Positions 17,456-27,062 of a stretch of 64,000 nt of DNA are shown one piece after another (within the stretch, counting starts at the first letter, position 1; each line of letters opens with the position of its first letter). The notes below the pieces were generated by a model, which was not told the DNA's origin, did no database searches, and worked only from the letters and a program-made list of their open reading frames with translations. The stretch is from Candidatus Brocadia sinica JPN1 (lineage in GTDB: Bacteria > Planctomycetota > Brocadiia > Brocadiales > Brocadiaceae): NCBI RefSeq assembly GCF_000949635.1, contig NZ_BAFN01000001.1, positions 2,841,673-2,905,672 on the forward strand, in the 5' to 3' direction. The translations under genes and the position numbers were made by a program.

Positions 17456-17536
17456 GATTCAGCTCCACTGTAATGTAAGGGTCGAATTGAATTTCTAAAC
17501 AGAAACATCCAATTGCTGTTGCATGCAAAATGTTGC

Positions 17537-19087
17537 TTAGAAGCCAATTTCGCCGATGCGGCTGCCCCACACGGCAGACCTGTTGATCTTTTCATTGACA
17601 ATCCACGCTCTCAGTGGGTCTTCGGGGTCTACGGTTACAGCCGAGTAATCACCCCATCGCTCAGGACTATCGCTGGATGGGTCATAAAAAGTGGAACTGG
17701 TGAACAATGTGTCGCCGCTCGAAATGGTGTTAATGGGGTCAGTGTGCAGTCGCCCAGAAAATCTGACCTGTGCGTTTATACCGGTATTTGGGTCGGTAGA
17801 TGACCATGTTACATATACATCATTATTGGCGTTCGCTGTAATCGATGCATTCCAGTCATTCGACGTGGAGGATGCGGAGATGATGCCACTCTGGATGACC
17901 GTATCCGTTGCGGTATTGAACTCATAGAATTTCGGTTTTGGTAAACCATTCACGTTTATCGTGTGAACCTGCCAGAGCGAATTGCCGATCTGCGTGCTTG
18001 CGTTGACGAAGCGCATATCGCTTGTATCAAGTGTTTCGGTGGTGCCTGGTTGCTTTGCACTTGGTGGTACGCTGTATGCCGGCACATTTATGATAGATGA
18101 GGTGAGGGTGGGAATGCCTCCCGGGTACGACAGCGTATACTTTGTTATTACACCACTCGACGTTGCTGCGACCAGGAATGTCTTATCGTTATTATCCAAC
18201 ACAATAGGAGGCGCAAGGGTGCCTTTAAGCCCTGCGAAGAGCTTCAGTCGGACACTCAAACCATTGTAAAGCCTGGATTTATCTGCCACAACCATCCTGG
18301 TTTCACGGTATGAAATCCTCCCAAAGATGTTTGCTGTGATGAGAATCGCTTTGCTGTCGATACCAAGGTGGGGAAAGTCCCAGAAATCATTGTTGTTTTT
18401 GAAGTTAATGTCACCGTTATAAATGTAAAACGACCCCAGCGGATCCGAGGTTACGGAGACCCCGACGAAATGGCGCTGTACGGTGGCTGACTCCTGGAAT
18501 GCCTCAGCTGATATGATCCAGCGGTCTTCAGCGCTATCATATACACACCGTGGATCAAATAGGGTCTGAGTGGTGTATCCGAAAAAGCTTGCCAGCGAAA
18601 CGCTCTTTACCCGTGCGCCGTCACTTTTTCGAAAGATATCGACATGAGAATTGGTTACCTCTACGAAGTGGTTGAGGCCAACGGCACCATGGGTGTCGGG
18701 TGGACGTCCACCACCTGCTTCAGTTTGGTTAACACCATTTATGTTGACTCCTTTTACATTTGACGAGGCATGTGGTACCTTTGAGGATTCCACGTCTGGG
18801 TGGTTGATCTCGGTTTCTGCTGCCGCAGCAGCCTTTGCAGCCTTGTAATCAATCTCGCCCATTGTCGGCCTGAAAGGTATCCTGGGTACGACAGGCATTT
18901 TGCCAGCCTCCCGCAAGGCAGCTTCGGTTGCCTCCATATCTTCCGGTGTTCGTACCTGTGGGCGTTTGAATTTGATGATACCTTCCTGGATTCCTTTCCC
19001 GGCATGTGCCGTGTCTACCGCATAGCCCAATGCCATAAATGCTACAATAAATTGTACCAGCAAAAATGTCTTAAACATCTTATGCAT
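17537..19087 (-). CDS. Secreted protein of unknown function, possibly beta-propeller-like
   Basis: The start at 19087 is decided by AAAAGGAGGAAAACC directly upstream; it gives 516 residues beginning with a classical signal peptide (MHKMFKTFLLVQFIVAFMAL, cleavage after DTAHA). The body contains GGGRPPDTHGAVGLNHFVEV, VYDSAEDRWIISAE and NNDFWDFPHLGID, with repeated W/G/D-rich strands suggesting a propeller, and ends with ERWGDYSAVTVDPEDP. Proteins with this DTHGAVG...RWGDY pattern occur in many environmental bacteria without an assigned function. It is probably exported or on the cell surface. Confidence 0.8.
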   Translation of the reverse strand: MHKMFKTFLLVQFIVAFMALGYAVDTAHAGKGIQEGIIKFKRPQVRTPEDMEATEAALREAGKMPVVPRIPFRPTMGEIDYKAAKAAAAAETEINHPDVESSKVPHASSNVKGVNINGVNQTEAGGGRPPDTHGAVGLNHFVEVTNSHVDIFRKSDGARVKSVSLASFFGYTTQTLFDPRCVYDSAEDRWIISAEAFQESATVQRHFVGVSVTSDPLGSFYIYNGDINFKNNNDFWDFPHLGIDSKAILITANIFGRISYRETRMVVADKSRLYNGLSVRLKLFAGLKGTLAPPIVLDNNDKTFLVAATSSGVITKYTLSYPGGIPTLTSSIINVPAYSVPPSAKQPGTTETLDTSDMRFVNASTQIGNSLWQVHTINVNGLPKPKFYEFNTATDTVIQSGIISASSTSNDWNASITANANNDVYVTWSSTDPNTGINAQVRFSGRLHTDPINTISSGDTLFTSSTFYDPSSDSPERWGDYSAVTVDPEDPLRAWIVNEKINRSAVWGSRIGEIGF

Positions 19088-19310
19088 GGTTTTCCTCCTT
19101 TTCTGAAGAGTATTGCTAGATTTATCACTGTTCATAACAAGACAATATCAGAGAAAGGTTGTTTGTCAACAAGAAAGAGTTGCCCGATGTTATCAGCGTA
19201 AATCCGATTCCTCTACGCCGATGAGATGACGTTGCGGCGAAATTGGTGGGTGACCAAAAGATAGTAACAATGAAATTCCTTGTAAGTAATAAAACTTGTC
19301 TTAAAATACT

Positions 19311-19338
19311 TTGACAAGAGGTTTTTTTGGGCTAAAAT
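19311..19338 (+). promoter_or_regulatory. Promoter for the DUF362 gene
   Basis: TTGACA (19311-19316), a 16-base spacer and TAAAAT (19333-19338), about 43 bases before the start codon; TTTGAGGAGGAAAAACG then provides a strong ribosome-binding site. Confidence 0.65.
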
Positions 19339-19380
19339 CAATGAAAAATTCAGACGGTTCGTTTTTGAGGAGGAAAAACG

Positions 19381-20448
19381 ATGGATACAAAGGATTATCA
19401 TCTCTCACGCAGAAACTTTTTGAAACATTCTGCCCTTGGCGCCGTCGGGCTTGGGTTGGGGATCGGAAGCTTTGAGGGTTTGCAGCAATGGGCAATTGGG
19501 GCAGATAATCAACCTTCTGCATTTGGAAAAGGCAGGGTAATTGCCATAAAAAGCAGTGGAATTATGAGCAAAGGAAAACCTGAATCTGAGGTTGTCCAGA
19601 GGATGATGAACGAGGGGATGTTTACCCTTACCGGCAAAAAAACGGTTGCCGATGCGTGGCGAACGTTCTTTACCCCCGATGATGTTGTGGGTATTAAGAT
19701 CAATCCTATCGGCGGGATAAAACTCTCCACACGGCCTGAAGTGATCAGCGAAATCATTATGGGCCTGAAAGCCGCCGGAGTAAAGGATAACAATATCATT
19801 ATCTGGGACCGTTTTAGTTACCATCTTATAACAGCTGGTTTCCCCTTGAATCAGGGAAGCAGCGGGGTTCGTTGTTATGGCACCGAGCCAACGGCCGGAT
19901 ACGACAAAAAAATATATTATGAATCACTGGATGACGACTATGCCTTGCGGCAGGACGATGGGGCACGGTCACTTTTCAGTACCATTGTTACCCAGCACGT
20001 CACGGCAATTGTAAATGTGCCGGTTATGAAGGATCACGGCATTGCGGGAGTGACCCTATGCCTCAAAAATCTGGCCTTTGGTGCCATCAATAATACACAG
20101 AGATTCCATCCGTCACCATACTTCTGTGACCCTGCCTCGGCAGAAGTCTGTGCGCATCCAGTTATAAAAGACAAGGTGCGTTTGCATATCGTTGATGCAC
20201 TGCAGGCTTGTTTTGAGGGTGGCCCTGCGAGTATGAAGACATGGACTATGTGGAATGAGGAACGTCTCTTTTTTGGGACCGATCCGGTAGCAATTGACAG
20301 GATAGGACTTGAAATTATAGACAGGAAACGTAAGGAAAACAATTATCCGACGGTATTCCAAAAGGCCAGACATATTTCCACAGCAGGGAAAAAGGGATTG
20401 GGCGTTTATGACAAAGATACTATTGACTTTATAGAACTCAATGTGTAA
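19381..20448 (+). CDS. Tat-exported DUF362 domain protein
   Basis: 355 residues. The N-terminus has a twin-arginine signal (LSRRNFLKHSALGAVGLGLG), so it is exported folded to the periplasm or, in a planctomycete, the paryphoplasm or anammoxosome. The DUF362 body shows VVGIKINPIGGIKLSTRPE, IIIWDRF, VTAIVNVPVMKDHGIAGVTLCLKN and FGTDPVAIDRIGLEII. DUF362 proteins are often near Fe-S or electron-transfer systems, but no reaction is known. It is followed after 33 bases by the dienelactone-hydrolase gene, which has its own AAAGGAGGGAGG ribosome-binding site; probably an operon. Confidence 0.88.
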   Translation: MDTKDYHLSRRNFLKHSALGAVGLGLGIGSFEGLQQWAIGADNQPSAFGKGRVIAIKSSGIMSKGKPESEVVQRMMNEGMFTLTGKKTVADAWRTFFTPDDVVGIKINPIGGIKLSTRPEVISEIIMGLKAAGVKDNNIIIWDRFSYHLITAGFPLNQGSSGVRCYGTEPTAGYDKKIYYESLDDDYALRQDDGARSLFSTIVTQHVTAIVNVPVMKDHGIAGVTLCLKNLAFGAINNTQRFHPSPYFCDPASAEVCAHPVIKDKVRLHIVDALQACFEGGPASMKTWTMWNEERLFFGTDPVAIDRIGLEIIDRKRKENNYPTVFQKARHISTAGKKGLGVYDKDTIDFIELNV

Positions 20449-20481
20449 GTCAGAAAAAGTGTAAAAAGGAGGGAGGTTGCT

Positions 20482-21288
20482 ATGGAGCGGATCTTCGCAA
20501 GTCTGTTTGTCATCGCATTGATAGTAGTGGTTGTTGGTCGGGTTTCCGCGGGTGGGAGCGTCCAGGGGAAGGATGTTGACTATAGTTCAGAGGGTATCGT
20601 GATGAAAGGTTACCTGTCCTATAACATGAAGATAAAAGGGAAACAGCCGGGGGTGCTGGTTGTTCACGAATGGTGGGGGCATAACGAATATGCCAGAAAA
20701 CGCGCAAGGATGCTGGCAGAACTGGGGTATACTGCCCTCGCTGTGGACATGTACGGAGATGGCAGGCAGGCGATGCATCCCGATGAGGCAGGAAAATTCT
20801 CGTCGGAGCTTATGAAGAACTTTGATATTGCCAGGGCGCGTTTCATGGCTGCGCTGGACTTTCTGAAACAGTTGCCAAATGTTGACCCCAATCGCATTGC
20901 CGCTATCGGCTATTGCTTTGGTGGTGCAATCGTGCTTAATATGGCACGTCAAGGCGTTGGCCTTAAGGGTATTGCCAGCTTTCATGGGAATCTAACTGCA
21001 ATCAGGCCGGCGCAGCCTGGCGGCGTTAAGGCGAAGATACTAGTATTCCATGGCGCCGATGATAAATTCATTACGCAGGAACAGATCGAGGCATTCAAAC
21101 AGGAGATGAAGACAGCCGGGGCCGATTTTCAGTTTATCTCATATCCCGGCGTCATCCACAGCTTCACAAATCCCGATGCGGATACTTACGCAAAGAAATT
21201 CAATCTGCCCGTGGCATACAATGCTGAGGCTGACAGGAAATCATGGGAGGAATTGCAAAAATTCTTTACTATGATTTTCAAGGAATAG
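20482..21288 (+). CDS. Secreted dienelactone-hydrolase family protein
   Basis: 268 residues with a signal peptide of about 23 residues. Alpha/beta-hydrolase landmarks are VLVVHEWWGHNEYA (oxyanion region), the nucleophile elbow AIGYCFGG with Cys near residue 143, the acid in VFHGADDKFI, and the histidine in YPGVIHSFTNP. The Cys-Asp-His triad is that of the dienelactone-hydrolase family. The natural substrate here is unknown. It is transcribed with the DUF362 gene. Confidence 0.9.
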   Translation: MERIFASLFVIALIVVVVGRVSAGGSVQGKDVDYSSEGIVMKGYLSYNMKIKGKQPGVLVVHEWWGHNEYARKRARMLAELGYTALAVDMYGDGRQAMHPDEAGKFSSELMKNFDIARARFMAALDFLKQLPNVDPNRIAAIGYCFGGAIVLNMARQGVGLKGIASFHGNLTAIRPAQPGGVKAKILVFHGADDKFITQEQIEAFKQEMKTAGADFQFISYPGVIHSFTNPDADTYAKKFNLPVAYNAEADRKSWEELQKFFTMIFKE

Positions 21289-21356
21289 GGAACAATAAAC
21301 GCCAAAAGAATATTTTTCTTAAAAAGAAAATAACCGGTTAGTTTTTTGAAAAATAA

Positions 21357-22583
21357 CTATGCATAATTATTATGCTTGACCCCACCAGGTCTCCACGATG
21401 GGGATATAACACCCTTGTGACGATATCGCTCAATCAATGTACCCCAGGTAATAAAAAAATCACCGTATCGATCATTGATCTCGTCCATGACACGTGTTGC
21501 TGCCTGCCTTGTCCTGTCGTTAGGAAAGAGCGGAATCTGGGCAACGTTCCTGGTAAGATTACAAACGCTAACACCTACCAGCCTGACAGTCTGCTGGAGT
21601 CGTATTGTCTCCAGTATGTCTTTAGCAACCATGTAGATGTCTATGCTGTTATTCAGAGAAGATTTTATAGAACTACGCCTGGTAAAGGTATCGAAGTTGG
21701 TATAACGAAGCGTGAGGGTAACCGTCCTCCCTGCATACCCTCCATGGCGCAACCGCCGTCCCACCATTTCGGACAAATGAAGGATATGCTGTTCCAAAGT
21801 TTCCACATCACTCACGTCCCTGTCGAGAGTCATGCTGTGTCCAACAGATTTTGCATCGGGTTCCTGTTCCATGGGCACAGCAGGGCTGTCATCAATACCC
21901 AGGGCCATAAGCTTTAACCGTTCCCCGATCACGCCGAATTGATTTTTTAAAACGGCAATAGATGCCCTCCCCAGTTCGCCACAGGTTCTAATCCCCATGA
22001 CAGACAGACGGCTTTCAATCTGTGTACCTATGCCACAGAGTTCTTTTACTGGTAAGTGTTCCAGTAATCTCATAACATCCTCTTGTTGTATAATAACGAG
22101 CCCATCCGGTTTTTTCATATCGCTGCCCAGCTTTGCCAGAAGCTTATTGTGGGCGATGCCGATAGAACAGGTCAGTCTTCCGAGTCTTTGGTGAATATCC
22201 CTTTTGATGTTTCTGGCAGTGTTCTCAGCGCTGCCAAAGAGGGGAATCGAACCGGTAATATCCAGAAATGCCTCATCGATGGAATAGACCTCTACAATAG
22301 GGGTGTATTGCTGGTATATCTCGACAAGCCGGTGGCATGTATCCGTATAACGGCTTGTGTCTCCTCCCACAAGGATAATATGGGGACATAACCATTTTGC
22401 CTCATGTTTGGTCATACCTGTTTTAACTCCGTAGGCCCGCGCCTCGTAAGAAGCTGTGGTAACCACCGTCCTTTCATTCGAGCCAATTACCGCGATGGGT
22501 TTTCCCCTGAGTGCCGGATTGACCTGCTGCTCTACCGAGGCAAAGAAGGCGTTCATGTCGATGTGCATAATAGTTTTTTTCAT
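21357..22583 (-). CDS. dinB: DNA polymerase IV (DinB), Y-family
   Basis: 408 residues. Error-prone translesion polymerase. The catalytic motifs are IMHIDMNAFFASVEQ (first Asp) and YSIDEAFLDITGS (Asp-Glu pair near residues 102-103), plus CSIGIAHNKLLAKLGSDMKKP. The little-finger domain follows (SVGHSMTLDRDV). There are only 9 bases between the end of hsdS and this start, so it depends on the upstream hsdM-hsdS transcript, and possibly on the lexA promoter. In related genomes lexA, a DUF6504-type gene and dinB are often together; here they are separated by the restriction-modification genes. Confidence 0.95.
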   Translation of the reverse strand: MKKTIMHIDMNAFFASVEQQVNPALRGKPIAVIGSNERTVVTTASYEARAYGVKTGMTKHEAKWLCPHIILVGGDTSRYTDTCHRLVEIYQQYTPIVEVYSIDEAFLDITGSIPLFGSAENTARNIKRDIHQRLGRLTCSIGIAHNKLLAKLGSDMKKPDGLVIIQQEDVMRLLEHLPVKELCGIGTQIESRLSVMGIRTCGELGRASIAVLKNQFGVIGERLKLMALGIDDSPAVPMEQEPDAKSVGHSMTLDRDVSDVETLEQHILHLSEMVGRRLRHGGYAGRTVTLTLRYTNFDTFTRRSSIKSSLNNSIDIYMVAKDILETIRLQQTVRLVGVSVCNLTRNVAQIPLFPNDRTRQAATRVMDEINDRYGDFFITWGTLIERYRHKGVISPSWRPGGVKHNNYA

Positions 22584-22592
22584 ACGGAGAAA

Positions 22593-24014
22593 TCAACCTT
22601 TTATCGCTGCCTCAATAATTCTACTTATTTCCTTTTGTTTCTCATCAATCTCCCTTTCAATCTCTTTTTGTTTGTCGAGTTCTGATTTTATTTTTTCAAC
22701 GATAGATTTTTGTTTTTTTTCTGAAAAATCTGGTATTGGAAATTCCCATACTTGACTTGGGAAAATATTGGTATTGTTACCTAAGCCCTTTTTATGCGTG
22801 TATATATAATATTGGAAAAAATCGCTTCTAAAATAGTAATAGGCCAATAGAGGGTTATAATTCCTTAGTCGAATTCGCATTGTAAAATCAGCAAAGAGTC
22901 CTTCAATTTCTTCATCCTGAATTATGGCAACCTTGCCTATTGTACCCTCACCTGAACGCGCCATTATTATGTCATTCATAGCAAATGACTTATTAAAGTT
23001 TGATCTATAAAATTCATCTCCAACTGTTTTGCATTCTTCTTGGTTAAAGTACCAGTTTTTAATATCTGCCATTGAGATATAGTAATATTTTCCTTCTTCA
23101 TCATAATCATTTGGTGAAATACCTTTACCAAGAACGATTGGTTCAGAAATAAAATCTTTTATCTTGGTTCGAAAAAGTCCTGTAAGATACTTATGTAAAA
23201 ATTTATACGCTGGGTTATGAAATCTTATTCCACACCTTAGATCTTTATTATTTGCAAAGTCAGAAAGATTAAGAATTTGCAAACGTTGCTTTTTTTCCTT
23301 TTCAAAAGCATGCAAGTCAAATTTAAATTCTACTGCAAATATTTTGTTGATAACCGATAACGGCTCTAAGGATTGGGACTGGAGGCGTTTTATTCTTTGA
23401 AGTATTGTTAAAATTTTTGATTTGATAGAGTCTTTATTTGCTAATATGGTATCAATTATATATTTTTGGAACCGGATTAATTAATTTAATTTTATATCGT
23501 CTTCTTTTAAAGTAGGGTATCCCTTCCCTTGTCTTGAAACGGCATTTAATTGTTTGAATAAAGTTGTTCGCAACAAATAATATAGGATTTCGCTATCTAT
23601 TTTAGGCCTTATGTGAATAAATGCGGAAGTAAAATAAATATTATCATTTTCGATTAAAATGTTCTTGTTAAGATAAGGGCGGACAGAAGAAATTAATATA
23701 TCTCCATTTTCGGGTTTTATGATATCCCCTTTTTCAATCTTTATGAAATAATTCTCATTTACTTCATTTCTGTTTGAAAAACTTAAAGTGATTGGTAAGA
23801 CACTTCCATTATTGTTAACGTTTCCAATTTCTGCATATTGAAAATCATCAAGCTCTTCTAAATTTATTTTCTGATAAGAAACAAATTCAAATAATTCATT
23901 CCAACGGTAATATTTATCAACTCTGGTAATATTTTCAAAAATATAGTCAACATCAAACCGAAGACTAGAGTCATTTACCCAAGATTGGGATATGCATTGC
24001 CATCTCATTCCCAT
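22593..24014 (-). pseudogene. hsdS: Type I-like specificity subunit HsdS broken by one in-frame TAA
   Basis: The two ORFs 24014-23481 and 23315-22593 lie in the same frame. Translating the gap gives continuous HsdS sequence (QKYIIDTILANKDSIKS, then VINKIFAVEFKFDLHAFEKE) with only one stop, TAA at 23483-23481. Ignoring it gives a normal 473-residue subunit with two target-recognition domains and two helical spacers (IKSKILTILQRIKRLQ and KSIVEKIKSELDKQKEIE). The stop sits in an AAATTAAATTAATTAAT tract. The first half ends just after the first recognition domain (KGYPTLKEDDIKL) and might act as a half-subunit. The gene overlaps hsdM by 10 bases. Confidence 0.85.
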
Positions 24015-26740
24015 ACTACCTCTTTTCTTACAGCGTCCAAAATTTTCACAATGGTATTTTTGCGAAGCAGCACATCATCACTCCGCCACTGTTGCAGAAG
24101 ACCCGTAGTGAAGTGGGCTAAAAGTGTGGTATCGGTTCGGTCATAATATTTATCTTTAATCCTGTATCGTTTGCCGTCTTCTCGATAATGAGTATCAATA
24201 ATTTTCTCGATTTCGGCCTTTTCTTTTGTTAACCTAACGATCTCATTTTTACATTCCTCTAAATCATTCACAAACTGTTCTATTTGTCTTTTCAGTTTTT
24301 CACCAGCTTTTTCTTTGTTTTTCTCTTCCGCAATTTTTAATTCTTCATCCAATTCAGTTTTTAATTTGGTTTGATGGTCAATGCGTTCATCATATCCTTG
24401 TATAATAGCGGCTTTGTTAAGAAAGGTGGGCGCTATTTCCACATCGAACAAATCATTCGGCATTGGTTTTTCTCCCCGCTTGGTGCGCTTATAACCAATG
24501 TTTTCTGTCTCTGCCATAAAGATATGATAGTCACGCTGTTTGCTTACCTCGCCAAATACCCACCAAGGATTATAATAACCAAAAACATCTTTAACGCTGT
24601 TATCGAATTCGCTCACTTCTTCAATTTCATTACAATACCTTTCTAAAAGTTCTTTTACTGAAAGCGCTTTGTCCTGTTCTGTGGCAAAATCCTTAAGGAA
24701 ACGGAAGGTATTTTCTTTTATGGTTTTCTCTTTGTGATCTTTTATGGATGGGAATTTGCTTTGGTCTTCTCCATCAATAAACACCTTGATATAATTGGCA
24801 ACACGTGTTTTCAGTTCCGACCATTCCTTGCCATATTTTTCCCAAAGTTCGTTCCATTGCTTTACTTCTTCTTTGGTTTTCTTCTGGGCAAATAACAGGC
24901 TGGTTTTGGTAGAAGTATAAGGTTCAAATGTGAGTTGAGGCAAACTGACAACTGCCTTTATTTTGAAATATTTGAAAAGGAACAGGCGAATATATTTATT
25001 CTCAGTAGTATCAAATACACTTTCTGGCAAGACAACACCGAGTCGACCGTTCTCTTTCAACAATTGATACCAGCGCTCAATGAAGAGATTTTCTGAGTTT
25101 TTCTTATTGTAAAACAAAAAGGACCGTTCGACCTTTTGTTTTGTTACATTATCAAGGTCAACGCTGAAAGGTGGATTACTGATTACCACATCAAATTGAC
25201 CGTTCTCATATTTGTTTCCATAAAATTCTTCGGGTTCCTGAACGATCAGAATATTCTGTCCTCCGGCCGTTTTCTTGTACATATTGAATGGCAAGAGTCC
25301 ATCCTGAACAAAGATATTGGCAGAACCATCGCCGTGGAGAATCATATTGACCTTTGAAGAGGTTCCTAAATCAAAGTTTTGGTCAATGCCATAGAGAAAC
25401 TCTTTTGCCCATTGGTTTTCGTCCTCATCGAGGGTGAAAAACCGCTTGAATGTACGCTGTCCCTGATTGCTTGAGGAAATTTCATTGAATCGTTTGCGTT
25501 TAAGTTCTTTGGTAATGATTTTCATTGTTTCAATTAAGAATGTTCCACTCCCGCAGGCAGGATCGATAATGTAAGGGAGGGTATTTAATCCATTAATTAA
25601 TTGAATGGCTTGATTGTCTATCTGTAAGGCGTAGATAATGAATCGAACTATGTTAATTGGGGTGAAAAATTGGCCTTTCGTTTGACGGAATCCTTCACGG
25701 GTGATCGTTTCAAAAAAGTCACCCAGAATATCTTTGCCGTCAATGGCGCTTCTTCCTTCCAGCAGGGATATGCCTTCTAATTGTTGAACTGTATAAACTA
25801 ATTTGCTTAGTGGGAATTTTTCTTCATTTACGACAAAGATTTTTTCTAATTTTCTTTCGTCATCAATGTTGAGTTTATACTTTAAAGCTTGCCGATAGAG
25901 CTTGTTGATTCGCTCAAACAGCGTCTCAGGTTGTTCTGTTTCAGAATTACCTTTTTTATCCTGATAGCCCTTTACCTGAAACTCGTATTCCTCTCCTACT
26001 TTTCTGGCATCCTCATCGTATATCTTGGCGAGGATAAGATTGACAAGGGAATTGAATATCTCTGTATCGGTAGTGCCACCGCCACCCCATAAAACATTAT
26101 GGAGTTGTGTAGCCAGACTTTTTAATTCCTGGGGAGTGAGGTCTTTTCTTAAAGCATATTGAGGATCACCTTTTTTATAGGGTGGTTTCTTGGGCTTACC
26201 ATATCCTCCCTGTAATTCAGTGCCAATCGATGAAGCGCCTGCATTTATCCAATCGTGATAATTAGAAAATTTCTCAAAATCGATGATTATAGCCTTGTCA
26301 ATACATGTATTGTCCTTGAAATCAACCGTATAATAAACCAGGTATTTAACGTTCTTTTCTTGATGGGCTAAGTCAAAGAGCTGTCCTTCTATTAATTCCT
26401 TATCGCTCTCGAATTTGTCCGGGGCTTTTAACTCAATAAATAAAAAAGTCCCATCCTTGTTGTCTCTTACAATGACATCTATTTTTGCTCTGGAAGTTTT
26501 AGGCCTTCCTATACTATACCGTTTTTCAATCTCGATATATTCTGGTTTGTAATCAAGTTCATTGATTAACCGGTGAATCAAATAAGCACGCACAATTTCC
26601 TCATCACCTTTGATAACCTTTGGATCCTCGTGTTTTTTGATTTTGTCAGTATAAGATACAGCGGTCTTTTCAAGGTTGATGGTAGCGACGTTGTTTTTGG
26701 CCGATTTCAGGATTTTTTCAATATGTTCTTTCCAGTTCAT
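24005..26740 (-). CDS. hsdM: N6-adenine DNA methylase fused to an HsdR_N-type nuclease domain
   Basis: 911 residues. The N-terminal ~180 residues form a PD-(D/E)XK-like domain: D88 in AKIDVIVRD, then E103 and K105 in FIELKAPDKF. The methylase part has the AdoMet motif DPACGSGTFLIETM near residue 395 and the catalytic motif VVISNPPFSVDL near residue 535. The C-terminus is a helical region (EEKNKEKAGEKLKRQIEQF). No separate HsdR motor gene is present, so the unit looks like a fused restriction-modification enzyme with a separate specificity subunit. A possible own promoter, TTGATT and TAATAT with 17-base spacing, lies in the 67-base gap upstream. Confidence 0.88.
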   Translation of the reverse strand: MNWKEHIEKILKSAKNNVATINLEKTAVSYTDKIKKHEDPKVIKGDEEIVRAYLIHRLINELDYKPEYIEIEKRYSIGRPKTSRAKIDVIVRDNKDGTFLFIELKAPDKFESDKELIEGQLFDLAHQEKNVKYLVYYTVDFKDNTCIDKAIIIDFEKFSNYHDWINAGASSIGTELQGGYGKPKKPPYKKGDPQYALRKDLTPQELKSLATQLHNVLWGGGGTTDTEIFNSLVNLILAKIYDEDARKVGEEYEFQVKGYQDKKGNSETEQPETLFERINKLYRQALKYKLNIDDERKLEKIFVVNEEKFPLSKLVYTVQQLEGISLLEGRSAIDGKDILGDFFETITREGFRQTKGQFFTPINIVRFIIYALQIDNQAIQLINGLNTLPYIIDPACGSGTFLIETMKIITKELKRKRFNEISSSNQGQRTFKRFFTLDEDENQWAKEFLYGIDQNFDLGTSSKVNMILHGDGSANIFVQDGLLPFNMYKKTAGGQNILIVQEPEEFYGNKYENGQFDVVISNPPFSVDLDNVTKQKVERSFLFYNKKNSENLFIERWYQLLKENGRLGVVLPESVFDTTENKYIRLFLFKYFKIKAVVSLPQLTFEPYTSTKTSLLFAQKKTKEEVKQWNELWEKYGKEWSELKTRVANYIKVFIDGEDQSKFPSIKDHKEKTIKENTFRFLKDFATEQDKALSVKELLERYCNEIEEVSEFDNSVKDVFGYYNPWWVFGEVSKQRDYHIFMAETENIGYKRTKRGEKPMPNDLFDVEIAPTFLNKAAIIQGYDERIDHQTKLKTELDEELKIAEEKNKEKAGEKLKRQIEQFVNDLEECKNEIVRLTKEKAEIEKIIDTHYREDGKRYRIKDKYYDRTDTTLLAHFTTGLLQQWRSDDVLLRKNTIVKILDAVRKEVVWE

Positions 26741-26807
26741 ATACGATCCCCTTTAAATTTTGACCGATATTAACAGTACTTTTTGTGGAAATCAAAAGAT
26801 AATACTG

Positions 26808-27062
26808 CTACCCCGCCATTTCTATGGAATGAAGCGTCCACACCAGGGTGTTCGTATTATAAGAAATGGCAAAGAGATTGGCGCCATCTGTAACGGTAAA
26901 ATGGTGTATGCCTGCCTTTCCTACCCGCTCTGTCCAAATATACGTGATCTCTCTGACATCGTATTTTCGACCACTCCACACAAACCAGACGGGTTTGAGT
27001 TTCTTGTTATTATCACCAAAAATGGCACCCACCTTAATGGGTTCGTTGACTTCTGTAATCAT
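26808..27062 (-). CDS. DUF6504-like small protein coupled to lexA
   Basis: 84 residues. The core VWFVWSGRKYDVREITYIWTE, followed by HHFTVTDGANLFAISYN and TLVWTLHSIEMAG, follows the pattern of the short proteins encoded beside lexA, imuA/imuB or dinB in many bacteria (DUF6504). Its ATG overlaps the lexA stop codon (27059-27062), so it is translated with lexA. The function is unknown, presumably in the SOS mutagenesis pathway. Confidence 0.75.
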   Translation of the reverse strand: MITEVNEPIKVGAIFGDNNKKLKPVWFVWSGRKYDVREITYIWTERVGKAGIHHFTVTDGANLFAISYNTNTLVWTLHSIEMAG

